Shown: piece after piece, positions 12,856-20,672 of the stretch
Layout of the letters: every line of letters begins with the position of its first letter
How positions within the stretch are numbered: position 1 is the first letter of the stretch
Assembly: GCA_013822685.1 (NCBI GenBank)
Contig: PNKV01000012.1
Location: 79,836-143,835 of the forward strand
Length of the DNA stretch: 64,000 nucleotides
Reading direction: 5' to 3'
Origin: Leptothrix sp. (in: b-proteobacteria)
GTDB taxonomy: Bacteria > Pseudomonadota > Gammaproteobacteria > Burkholderiales > Burkholderiaceae_C
Program-made: the position numbers and the translations under genes
The notes under the pieces: generated by a model
Told to the model about the DNA's origin: nothing
The model's input: only the letters and a program-made list of their open reading frames with translations
The model's database searches: none

Positions 12856-12881
12856 GATGTTTGAGGATTTGATGTGAATGG

Positions 12882-14234
12882 CTACGATTGTGACCCAAGC
12901 CACTGCCTGACCAGGATCACGGCGCGTCTGACAAAAATGGGCTGCCACGCAAACGCCAGCCCGCACACCACAATGTGGACCCCGGCCTGGGCCGCAAACA
13001 GCTGTCCCATGCTCAGACCAGCGGCACTCAAAGCGCCCACCAGCACTGCGCTCAAGAGGATGAACAGAGCGTTGAGGATGTTGTTGGCCGCGATGAGGCG
13101 GGCCCGGTGGCTGGGCTCGGCCCGCGCCTGCATCTGCGCGTACAAGGACACGCTGAACAGCCCCACCGACAAGGCCATCAGCACGAGGTCCACCAGGAAG
13201 CGCCAATGCCCGGGATGGGCCACAAACGCCATCGCGGTCCAGGCGGGGCGTGCATTCAGCGTCTTCGCCTGTTCCAGCGCATGCACGGCCAGCGACATCT
13301 CGATGGCGAACACGGCCATGCCCAGGGCGCCCAACGGCACCAGCCCCAGCTCCACCCGGCCACGGGACAAGCGCTCGCACATCAAGGCGCCCACGCCAAT
13401 GCCCAGCGAGGTCAACACCAGCAGGAAGGACGCCACGCCCTCCTGGCCATTCAGCACGTCTTTGCTCAGGATCGGGAACATGGCCAGGAAGCCGGCGCCA
13501 AAGAACCACATCCACGAGATGCCCAGCATGGAGGCGAACACCAGCGGGTCTTCATGGCAACGCTTCAGGTTGCGCCAGGTCTCGGCCACCGGGTTCCAGT
13601 GGATTTTCAAACCAGGATCAACCGCGGGCGTGCTGGGAATCCAGCGAGAGGCGATGCGGCCCAGCACGCTCATCAGCACCACCGCCAGGCCCACGGCCCA
13701 GGTGCCGCCCAGTTCAGGCGCGACCAGCAGTCCGCCCACCAGGGTGCCCATCAGGATGGCGAGGAAGATGCCCATCTCCAGCAAGCCATTGCCACCGGTC
13801 AGCTCGTGCAAGCGCAGATGCTGGGGGATGTAGGCGTACCGCACGGTGGAGAACAAGGCGACGTGCGCCCCGGACAGCAGCACGCAACCCACCATCAGGG
13901 CTGCATCACGCCGCCACAAAGCCCAGGCCGCCAGGACCATCATGACGACCTCCAGGCTTTTGCCCAGGCGGATCAGCCCGCCCAGGTCGCACCGGTCGGC
14001 CCATTGGCCCATGGTTGCCGACAGCAACAAGGAAGGCGCGATGAAGATGGCCCCCATGAAGGGCCCGACCAGGTTCGGCGGCAGCCAGGGCACGGCCACC
14101 TGGTAGGTCAGCAGCAGCGTGACAGAGAACTTGAGGACGTTGTCATTCATCGACCCCAGGAACACCGTGAAAAAGAACGGCGCAAAGCGACGCTGCCTCA
14201 GCAGCCGAAACTGATGCGGCTGCTCGGGCTTCAA
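12882..14234 (-). CDS. MFS transporter, lysophospholipid-transporter (LplT)-like
   Basis: 450 residues with about twelve membrane helices, closely similar in layout to the transporter half of the gene just upstream. Both have RRFAPFF..FLG..NDN, TGGNGLLEMG/TGGNGMVEMG, NP..ETWRNLK, GISWMWFFGA and PSHRAR.IAANNILNALF. LplT flips lysophospholipids into the cytoplasm for re-acylation. The start is a TTG (14232-14234) that overlaps the TGA of the upstream gene, implying translational coupling. The next Met is already inside the conserved MNDNVLKF helix, which supports TTG. A tandem duplication is the simplest explanation. Confidence 0.85.
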   Translation of the reverse strand: MKPEQPHQFRLLRQRRFAPFFFTVFLGSMNDNVLKFSVTLLLTYQVAVPWLPPNLVGPFMGAIFIAPSLLLSATMGQWADRCDLGGLIRLGKSLEVVMMVLAAWALWRRDAALMVGCVLLSGAHVALFSTVRYAYIPQHLRLHELTGGNGLLEMGIFLAILMGTLVGGLLVAPELGGTWAVGLAVVLMSVLGRIASRWIPSTPAVDPGLKIHWNPVAETWRNLKRCHEDPLVFASMLGISWMWFFGAGFLAMFPILSKDVLNGQEGVASFLLVLTSLGIGVGALMCERLSRGRVELGLVPLGALGMAVFAIEMSLAVHALEQAKTLNARPAWTAMAFVAHPGHWRFLVDLVLMALSVGLFSVSLYAQMQARAEPSHRARLIAANNILNALFILLSAVLVGALSAAGLSMGQLFAAQAGVHIVVCGLAFAWQPIFVRRAVILVRQWLGSQS

Positions 14235-16147
14235 GGGGCTGGCTCGTTCAGCAAGGCCTGCACGCGGGCTTGCAGCCCTTCAGGCGTGACCTGGTCGGGC
14301 GCAATGGCCTCGCCCACCACCAGGCCCACGTGGTTGAACAAGCCGCGCCGCAAGGGCTTGGCCATGGCCACCCCATCGATGCGCGAAAAGCTGGAGCCCC
14401 ACAGATTGTGCAAGGCGGAGGGGATCACCGGCACCGGGTTGGTCTCCAGGATCTTCATGATGCCGGCCTTGAAGGGCTGCAAGGTGCCGTCGCGGGTGAT
14501 CGCGCCTTCAGGGAAGAGGCACAGCAACTCACCATCGCTCAAGGCCTGGCGGGCGCGTTCAAAGGCGCGCTCGTAAGCCACCGGGTCTTCTTTCTGAGGC
14601 GCGATGGGGATGGCCTTGACCGCGCGGAAAAACCACCCCACACCGGGTGTCTTGAAGATGCGGTGGTCCATCAGGAAGATCATGGGACGCGGGCTGATCA
14701 CGCCCAGGATCACCGCGTCGACAAAGCTGACGTGGTTGCACACCAGGATGGCCGCGCCATCGGTGGGCAGGTGATCCTCGCCACGCACCTTCAGGCGGTA
14801 GACGATGCGGGTCGCGAACAGCATCACCAGGCGCACGATGTACTCGGGCATCAGCCAGAACACATAACCCACCACGATGATGTTGAGCACGGCCGTGGCC
14901 CCAAACACCTCGGGGATCGACAGGCCCGCGCCCAGAAGGGCACCCGCCATCAGGCTGCTCACGATCATGAAGAGCGCGTTGAGGATGTTGTTGGCCGCGA
15001 TGATGCGCGCGCGGTGGCTGGGCTGAGCACGCAGCTGGATCAGGGCGTACATGGGCACGCTGTACAAACCCGCGCTAAAGGCCAGCATGGCCAGGTCGAT
15101 CATCACGCGCCAGTGGGCGTGCTGCGCCACGAACTGGCCCACGGTCATCAGGCTGCCCAAGGGATGGGTCAGGCCACGGCTGGCCAGGTAGAGGTCGAAG
15201 GCGAACACGGTCATGCCCACGGCGCCGATCGGCACCAGGCCGATTTCAACGTTGCGGTGCGAGAAGGTTTCGCACAAGAGCGAGCCAATGGCGATGCCGA
15301 CCGAGAAGACCACCAGCAGCAAGGACGCGACTTGTTCATTGCCGCCCAGCACATCGCGTGCAAACGATGGGAACTGCGCCAGGAAGACGGCGCCAAAAAA
15401 CCACATCCAGGAGATGCCCAACAAGGAGCGGAACACGCTGGGGTACTCGGCGGCCAGCTTGAGGTTGCGCCAGGTTTCGGTGGCCGGGTTCCAATTCAGC
15501 TTCAAGCCAGGGTCGGACGAGGGCGAGGCCGGGATCTGCAGGGACATCAGCCAGCCGATCACCGCCACGCTCAGGCAAGCGCCCGCGGCCCAATGCACGC
15601 CGACCTCGGGGATGCTCATCAGGAGGCCACCGCCCACATTGCCCAGCAGGATGGCCACGAAGGTGCCCATCTCGACCATGCCGTTGCCGCCGGTCAACTC
15701 GCGCGGGCTGAGGTGCTGTGGCAGGTAGGCGTATTTGACCGGGCCGAAGAAGGTGGAGTGCAGGCCCATCAGGAACACGCAAGCCAGCAGCAGCGGCACG
15801 TTCTGGCCAAAGAAGCCAAATGCCACCAAGACCATGATGGCCACTTCCAGCAGCTTGATGGCCCGCATGATGCGGCCTTTGTCGTACTTGTCGGCCCACT
15901 GCCCCGCCGTGGCCGAGAACAGCACGAAGGGCAGGATGAACAAGGCGCCGATGACCAGCCCGGCCATCTTGGCGTCCAGCCAGGACACGCTCAGCTGGTA
16001 AGTCACCAGCACCGTGAAGGCGAACTTGAACAGGTTGTCGTTGGCCGCGCCCAGGAACTGCGTCCAGAAGAAAGGCGCGAAGCGGCGCTGGCCCAGGAGG
16101 GCGAACTGTCCACTCGAAGGCGTGGCTTGGCCAGGGGGTTTGCTCAA
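14231..16147 (-). CDS. MFS transporter fused to a PlsC-type acyltransferase (LplT-PlsC)
   Basis: 638 residues. An LplT-like twelve-helix MFS domain (about 15-420) is joined to a 1-acylglycerol-3-phosphate acyltransferase domain (about 430-630) with the catalytic CNHVSFVDAV (H-x4-D) and the FPEGAITRDG motif. This pairs import of a lysophospholipid with its re-acylation, as in E. coli lplT-aas, but the acyl-ACP synthetase part of Aas is missing. The start is taken as TTG 16147, preceded by GAGAGG nine bases upstream. The longer frame to another TTG at 16231 lacks a ribosome site. It overlaps the next MFS gene by four bases. Confidence 0.87.
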   Translation of the reverse strand: MSKPPGQATPSSGQFALLGQRRFAPFFWTQFLGAANDNLFKFAFTVLVTYQLSVSWLDAKMAGLVIGALFILPFVLFSATAGQWADKYDKGRIMRAIKLLEVAIMVLVAFGFFGQNVPLLLACVFLMGLHSTFFGPVKYAYLPQHLSPRELTGGNGMVEMGTFVAILLGNVGGGLLMSIPEVGVHWAAGACLSVAVIGWLMSLQIPASPSSDPGLKLNWNPATETWRNLKLAAEYPSVFRSLLGISWMWFFGAVFLAQFPSFARDVLGGNEQVASLLLVVFSVGIAIGSLLCETFSHRNVEIGLVPIGAVGMTVFAFDLYLASRGLTHPLGSLMTVGQFVAQHAHWRVMIDLAMLAFSAGLYSVPMYALIQLRAQPSHRARIIAANNILNALFMIVSSLMAGALLGAGLSIPEVFGATAVLNIIVVGYVFWLMPEYIVRLVMLFATRIVYRLKVRGEDHLPTDGAAILVCNHVSFVDAVILGVISPRPMIFLMDHRIFKTPGVGWFFRAVKAIPIAPQKEDPVAYERAFERARQALSDGELLCLFPEGAITRDGTLQPFKAGIMKILETNPVPVIPSALHNLWGSSFSRIDGVAMAKPLRRGLFNHVGLVVGEAIAPDQVTPEGLQARVQALLNEPAP

Positions 16148-16156
16148 GATCGTGTT

Positions 16157-16162
16157 CCTCTC
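16157..16162 (-). promoter_or_regulatory. Ribosome-binding site deciding a TTG start
   Basis: GAGAGG on the minus strand, nine bases before TTG 16147. There is no ATG in the plausible N-terminal region of the LplT-PlsC fusion, so this site decides the start. Confidence 0.6.
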
Positions 16163-16227
16163 ACTGATGCCGGATGCGCAACTTGTATCGTCAGCCGAAA
16201 ATGTATAGGCAAACTTGGGGCCGCCAA

Positions 16228-17004
16228 TCAATAGATAAGCAGGGGAGGCTCGCCCAATCCCGAGCGGTTCAGCCAGGCGAACACGGAATCAACCGTCACC
16301 GTGCGGATGCGGCCCGAGAAGCGCAGGTGCGTGGGGTGGTCGTCAAAGCTGACATTGGCCGAGGTCACGCGAGCCCCCAGGCGGGTCAAGGCGGACAAGC
16401 GCAGTTCGGTGGGCTCGTAGCCCTTGAAGCGCAGCCATGCCTGCGCCTGGTCTCGGCGGCTTGCCTGAGGTTCCATCGCCAGGGCCAAGGTTTCGATCGC
16501 CCACTGGTTGCTCTGCTGGTACTGCTGCGCCCAAGCATAGGCCACCATGCTGTAGGCCCGCGTGTGCAGAGTCCGCAGGCCTTGGCCTTCCTGGAGCATG
16601 GGCCACAGGCGATCCTGCACCTGGGGCGACAACACGACCGCACCGGCTTCGTACTCAAAGGGCGCATCCATGAAGAAGTCACCGATGCCCTGGCGGTACA
16701 AGGCCGAGCGGTCGGTGCCGCACTGGTTGAGCTTGTGCACCACCCGCCAGGTGGCGCCATCGCGGTAGGCCAGGCCCAGGTGCGAATAGCGCAATCCGTA
16801 CTGGCTCAGGTCCTGCCCGGCTCTGGCCAGCACCACGACCCTGGCACCGGTGTCGTTCAGCCGCTTGACCGTCTGCTCGGCCAAGGCCAGGCCTTTTTGC
16901 ACGGCGCCCACGGTCAGGGGCTTGACCTCGCAAGGCCTGCCCGCGTGGGCCGTGAATGACAGGGCCAGGCACCAGGCTGCCACGGCGGTTTTGAAATTGA
17001 ACAT
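16228..17004 (-). CDS. DUF2145 exported protein
   Basis: 258 residues with a signal peptide (to about residue 21, ...SFTAHA). It matches the DUF2145 family by pattern: GRPCEVKPLTV at the mature N-terminus, RYSHLGLAYRDG..W.VVHKLNQCG and the central Thr-Arg-Ala-Tyr-Ser core. The SHLGLA and HKLNQCG motifs with one Cys and His resemble a papain-like NlpC/P60-type arrangement, but no activity is known. It is preceded after 12 bases by the small exported protein gene and followed by LplT-PlsC. Confidence 0.75.
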   Translation of the reverse strand: MFNFKTAVAAWCLALSFTAHAGRPCEVKPLTVGAVQKGLALAEQTVKRLNDTGARVVVLARAGQDLSQYGLRYSHLGLAYRDGATWRVVHKLNQCGTDRSALYRQGIGDFFMDAPFEYEAGAVVLSPQVQDRLWPMLQEGQGLRTLHTRAYSMVAYAWAQQYQQSNQWAIETLALAMEPQASRRDQAQAWLRFKGYEPTELRLSALTRLGARVTSANVSFDDHPTHLRFSGRIRTVTVDSVFAWLNRSGLGEPPLLIY

Positions 17005-17016
17005 GCTGGGCTCCGA

Positions 17017-17442
17017 TCAATCGGTGAAGCGTTCGTTGTAGAGCAGCGAGGCGCCCAGGGCGTTGGGCACGAAGGCAATGGCCTGACCCGCCGCCGACAG
17101 GATGTAGCCCGCGCTGACCGCTGTCACAGTGACGGCGGTGCCCAAGGCCACCGAGGCCACGCCAGCCGCCTGCGAGCCCCAGCGGATTACCATCCGGGCA
17201 CCATCGCTGGCGCGCTGCACCACCCACACGGCGGCACCGGCCACCACCTGAACCGAGACGACGGTCAGCACCACGCCCGCCGACAGCACCATGGAGGGCG
17301 CCGCCACGGACACCGCCACCGGCAGGGCCGAGAGCGCGCTGGCTTCAGAGGCCTCGTTGTGGGCCTGCGCCATGGAGGCCAGGCTCAAGGCCGCACTCAA
17401 GGCCAGGATTCGGGTTGTTTGCAAAAGCGTCATGGTCATCAT
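17017..17442 (-). CDS. Small exported hydrophobic protein, unrecognised
   Basis: 141 residues (or 140/138 from later in-frame ATGs at 17439 and 17433). A signal peptide ends at ASMAQA (about residue 27). Two long Val/Ala-rich hydrophobic stretches follow (near 45-75 and 88-118), and the C-terminus is short and polar. The start overlaps the YiaA-like gene's stop (ATGA), and DUF2145 follows after 12 bases. It is probably an envelope partner of the DUF2145 protein (inference from context). No family recognised. Confidence 0.6.
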   Translation of the reverse strand: MMTMTLLQTTRILALSAALSLASMAQAHNEASEASALSALPVAVSVAAPSMVLSAGVVLTVVSVQVVAGAAVWVVQRASDGARMVIRWGSQAAGVASVALGTAVTVTAVSAGYILSAAGQAIAFVPNALGASLLYNERFTD

Positions 17443-17855
17443 TCCTTGTGTTCGGCCACATCGGCTTCGTGGTCGTCACGAAGCATCTTGGCCAGGGTGA
17501 AGGCGCTGGAGATCAGGAACAGCCAGGTCACCAGCAGGTAGGCCTTGTAGGTCGGGTTGATGTCCATCTGATACAGGCCCCAACCGGTCAGGCCGATGGC
17601 AAAGGCAAAGCCCGACCACACCACCACCGACCACATCGGTGTGTCATTGCCACGCAGTTCCTTGTCACGCACGAACTTGGACAGCGCGAACACCGCCGAC
17701 AGGCAGAACACATAGCCCATGACCATGAAGGCGCGCTCCAGGTCAGCACCGGGCAGGTAGCCCAGGCCGGTGGCGCACACGGTCACGGCGATGCCGAAAG
17801 AGATCCAGACCTGGGTCTTCCAGGATTTGGTATCGCGGCGAATGGTGGTGGTCAT
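17439..17855 (-). CDS. YiaA/YiaB-family inner-membrane protein
   Basis: 138 residues with four hydrophobic segments arranged as two repeats (about 20-40/50-70 and 82-102/108-128), the YiaAB two-helix domain twice. Each repeat begins with a Trp- and Ser/Thr-containing loop. The ATG at 17855 has AAGGGG upstream; an earlier ATG at 17885 would add ten residues. It heads the seven-gene leftward array and is divergent from the helix-turn-helix regulator gene, sharing a 129-base control region. Function unknown beyond inner-membrane location. Confidence 0.78.
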   Translation of the reverse strand: MTTTIRRDTKSWKTQVWISFGIAVTVCATGLGYLPGADLERAFMVMGYVFCLSAVFALSKFVRDKELRGNDTPMWSVVVWSGFAFAIGLTGWGLYQMDINPTYKAYLLVTWLFLISSAFTLAKMLRDDHEADVAEHKE

Positions 17856-17955
17856 CTTGGGGCCCCTTGGGAGCGTGTTGAACATGGGAATGGATTGTGT
17901 AAATTCAGCTCAAGCGGGTCAATCAATCAATACCGAGTAGCGCCATCGTGCATAC

Positions 17956-17978
17956 TGGGTATCAAATTTCGATACCCA
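17956..17978. promoter_or_regulatory. Perfect inverted repeat, probable regulator operator
   Basis: TGGGTATC at 17956-17963 and GATACCCA at 17971-17978 form an exact 8-bp inverted repeat around a 7-base AT-rich centre. It ends six bases before the start codon of the helix-turn-helix regulator. Spacing and position suit an autoregulatory operator for a Cro/C1-type dimer that could also control the divergent YiaA-like operon. The same bases could instead form an mRNA hairpin over the start. Confidence 0.55.
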
Positions 17979-17984
17979 ACGCCC

Positions 17985-18737
17985 ATGAGCACCACCCAGG
18001 ATCTCGTCAACACGCTGAAGCAGGAGCTGAAATCCGCCGGCATCACCTATGCCCAACTGGGTGAGCGTTTGGGCATGGCCGAGTCCAGCATCAAGCGCGT
18101 CTTCGCCAAGGGCGACATGCCCCTGTCCCGCATCGACGACATCTGCCGCGTGCTCAAAATCGACTTCGCCGACCTGGCCCGCCGCGTGGCCGACGCCCAG
18201 CCCTTGAAGCGCGAGCTGACCCTCGCGCAAGAGAAAGCCGTGGTGGCCGACCGCAAGCTGCTGTTGATGGCCATCTGCTGCCTCAGCCAGTGGACGTTCG
18301 AGCAGATCGTGTCCACCTACGAGATCAGCGAGACCGAATGCTTCCGCCTGCTGGCCAAACTCGACAAGCTGGGCATCATCGAGTTGCGGCCGCTCAACCG
18401 CTACCGGCTCAAGGTGTCCAAGACCTTCCGCTGGCGGCCCCATGGCCCGGTGATGGGCTTCTTCCGCGAGCACGTCGTGGAAGAGTATTTCGCGGGGGGC
18501 TTTGAAGGCGATGACGAACTGCTGCTGCTTGTGCACGGCTCCATCGGCCACAGCCTGGCCAAGCCCTTCGCCGAACGTCTGCAACGCGTGGCCGAAGACT
18601 TCGCCCAGCAGCACCTGGCCGACCAACGCCTGCCTGCCACGCAGCGCAAGCCCTATACCCTGGTGATCGGCTTGCGGTCCTGGTGGTTCCAGGCGTTCGT
18701 GGACCTGTGGCGGCCCCAGGCCACCGGCCAACGTTGA
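17985..18737 (+). CDS. Cro/C1-type (XRE) transcriptional regulator
   Basis: 250 residues. An N-terminal helix-turn-helix (about 6-62) reads GITYAQLGERLGMAESSIKR with the recognition helix around AESSIKRVF. The long C-terminal region (about 80-240) has a second winged-helix-like part (WTFEQIVSTYEISETECFRLLAKLDKLGIIEL) and an alpha/beta tail of unknown role. ATG 17985 starts a clean MSTTQDL N-terminus; the frame is open upstream to 17415 but non-coding in character. Sixteen bases separate it from the AmpG-like permease gene, so the two are likely co-transcribed. Confidence 0.82.
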   Translation: MSTTQDLVNTLKQELKSAGITYAQLGERLGMAESSIKRVFAKGDMPLSRIDDICRVLKIDFADLARRVADAQPLKRELTLAQEKAVVADRKLLLMAICCLSQWTFEQIVSTYEISETECFRLLAKLDKLGIIELRPLNRYRLKVSKTFRWRPHGPVMGFFREHVVEEYFAGGFEGDDELLLLVHGSIGHSLAKPFAERLQRVAEDFAQQHLADQRLPATQRKPYTLVIGLRSWWFQAFVDLWRPQATGQR

Positions 18738-18753
18738 GCAACAAAGGCACGGC

Positions 18754-19980
18754 ATGCTTGTTCAGAACACACGGGCTCAGCAACTCACCTTGCTCACCGG
18801 CCTGTACGCCGCCCAAGGCCTGCCTTTTGGCTTCTTCACCCTGGCCTTGCCGGTGTTGCTGCGTGAAGCGGGCTGGTCGCTGACCGCGATCAGCTTCCTG
18901 CAATTCCTGGCGCTGCCCTGGGCCCTCAAGTTCATGTGGGCCCCGGTACTGGACCACCATGGCACCCGCCGTGGCTGGCTGCTGGGACTGCAATGCGCGG
19001 CCTGTGCCACCGCCCTGCTGCTGTCGCAACTCAACCTTCAATTGGGCAGCATCGCGCTGTTCACCGCTGTCTTTGCCTTCAACCTTATCGCGGCCACGCA
19101 AGATGTGGTCACCGATGGCTTGGCCGTGCGGCTGCTGAACGCCAAAGAGCGTGGCCTGGCCAATGCCATCCAGGTCGGTGCTTATCGCCTAGGCATGATC
19201 CTGGGTGGCGGTTTGCTGCTGTGGGTCTTTGCCCGCAGCAACTGGAGCGTGATGTTCCTGTGCATGGCCGCGATGTTGGCGATCACGGTCGTGCCCGTGC
19301 TCACCTTGCGCGAACCGCCTCCCCCTGCCGAACATCACACGCGCCCGGGTGGCTGGCGTTTGGCCATTGCCTGGGTTCATCGCGCATTGAGGCCCGGCAT
19401 GGCCGCCATCGCTGGCCTGATTTTTTGCTACCGTTTTGGCGATCAGATGGTCAGCTCCTTGATCGTGCCCTTCCTCAGCGACCAGGGCCTGGGCAAGGAG
19501 ACCATCGCGGGCATGAAGGGCGCGGTGGGTTCGGCCACCAGCCTGCTGGGCGCGGTGATCGGCGGATGGCTGACCTTCCGGGTGGGACGGCGCCAGGCCT
19601 TGCTGTTCAGTGGCCTGGCCCAGGCACTCGGCTTTGGTTTTTACATTGCCGCAGCCATGGGCGTGGGCGGCGTGGAGTTGCTGTGGGCGGCCACCATCGT
19701 GGAAGGCCTGGTGGGCACCATGGCCTCGGTGGCTTTGTTCGCCTTGATGATGGACGCTTCCGACCCTTTGCATGCCGGCACGGACTACACCCTGTTGGCC
19801 AGTGTGGTGGTGCTGGTGAGCAGCCTGGGCGGCATCGCCGGTGGCCTGGCGGGCGATCTGCTGGGCTACGCGCCGGCCTTCGCCATCGGCACCGTGCTGG
19901 CCGCCATGGGCTGCGTGTTCGTCGTGTACTGGCTGGACCGTCATCACACCCATGAACGCGTGGCACAAGCCTGGCGCTGA
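18754..19980 (+). CDS. AmpG-like MFS permease
   Basis: 408 residues, about twelve membrane helices. The N-terminus (TGLYAAQGLPFGFFTLALPVLL) and the helix 4 motif (AATQDVVTDGLAVRLL) are characteristic of the AmpG/SLC33 branch of the major facilitator superfamily. AmpG imports GlcNAc-anhydroMurNAc muropeptides for cell-wall recycling. Here the substrate is only inferred, because other members carry different solutes. It follows the XRE regulator by 16 bases and converges on yceH. A muropeptide permease under a dedicated regulator would be unusual. Confidence 0.78.
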   Translation: MLVQNTRAQQLTLLTGLYAAQGLPFGFFTLALPVLLREAGWSLTAISFLQFLALPWALKFMWAPVLDHHGTRRGWLLGLQCAACATALLLSQLNLQLGSIALFTAVFAFNLIAATQDVVTDGLAVRLLNAKERGLANAIQVGAYRLGMILGGGLLLWVFARSNWSVMFLCMAAMLAITVVPVLTLREPPPPAEHHTRPGGWRLAIAWVHRALRPGMAAIAGLIFCYRFGDQMVSSLIVPFLSDQGLGKETIAGMKGAVGSATSLLGAVIGGWLTFRVGRRQALLFSGLAQALGFGFYIAAAMGVGGVELLWAATIVEGLVGTMASVALFALMMDASDPLHAGTDYTLLASVVVLVSSLGGIAGGLAGDLLGYAPAFAIGTVLAAMGCVFVVYWLDRHHTHERVAQAWR

Positions 19981-20001
19981 AGCCAGGTAGCGTGCCTGGG
20001 C

Positions 20002-20667
20002 TCAGACTTCCGGGCCCTGTGGCTTCATGCCCAACTCATCGGCCATGCGCAGCACCAAGGCACGCAAGTTCGCCAACTCCATGGCCATGTCAGCCTGGCG
20101 GGCTTTCAAGGCCACCAGTTCTTCGGCCATGACTGACTCATCCCCTTGCCCCGTGGCCAGGGTCGCCAATGGCAGGTTCACTTCGCCACACAGCAGGTGC
20201 GCCCAACGCGGCTCCCGCGCGCCGGGCGCCCGTGCCAGCTTGACGACCATGGGCTGTTCGCGCTCGGCCAACTCGTCCAGAAAACCTTCCACCGACGAGA
20301 CATCGGCGAACCGGTGCAAGCGTTCGGTGTGCAAGCGCAATTCGGCCGAAGTTTGCGGCCCGCGCAAAGCCAGCAAGGTGAGCAAGGCCACCGCCTGGCT
20401 GGGCACACCGAGGCCGCGCGCCGCGTTGTGTTCAAAACGAACCACGCGGTTGCCACTCACCTCGTTGACTAGGCTGAGTTCGCGCAGGCCTTCAATGGCT
20501 TGCAGCACCTGGGCCTCGGTGGCCTGCATGACCGGGTCGCGCGCGGTCTTCTGATTGCAGCCCAAGGTCAAGGCATTGAGCGACAAGGGGTAGCTGTCTG
20601 GCACGGTGTGGTGCTTTTCGACCAGCACGCCCAAGACGCGGACTTCAAGGGGGGTCAGTGTTCTCAT
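20002..20667 (-). CDS. yceH: YceH family protein (DUF480)
   Basis: 221 residues. Two winged-helix domains typical of the UPF0502/DUF480 family: LTPLEVRVLGVLVEKHHTVPDSYPLSLNAL at the N-terminus and the GCNQKT(A/S)R.PV signature, then a second domain and a C-terminal coiled segment. The family is widespread in proteobacteria, but its biochemical role is not established. ATG 20667 is chosen over an upstream start at 20694 that would overlap sppA. Five bases after sppA on the same strand. Confidence 0.88.
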   Translation of the reverse strand: MRTLTPLEVRVLGVLVEKHHTVPDSYPLSLNALTLGCNQKTARDPVMQATEAQVLQAIEGLRELSLVNEVSGNRVVRFEHNAARGLGVPSQAVALLTLLALRGPQTSAELRLHTERLHRFADVSSVEGFLDELAEREQPMVVKLARAPGAREPRWAHLLCGEVNLPLATLATGQGDESVMAEELVALKARQADMAMELANLRALVLRMADELGMKPQGPEV

Positions 20668-20672
20668 GGGGT

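Noticed and set aside
14270..16234. 654-codon open frame opposite the LplT-PlsC fusion
   Set aside because: Shadow composition (His/Gln/Gly-rich), no domains; the minus-strand gene has conserved transporter and acyltransferase motifs.
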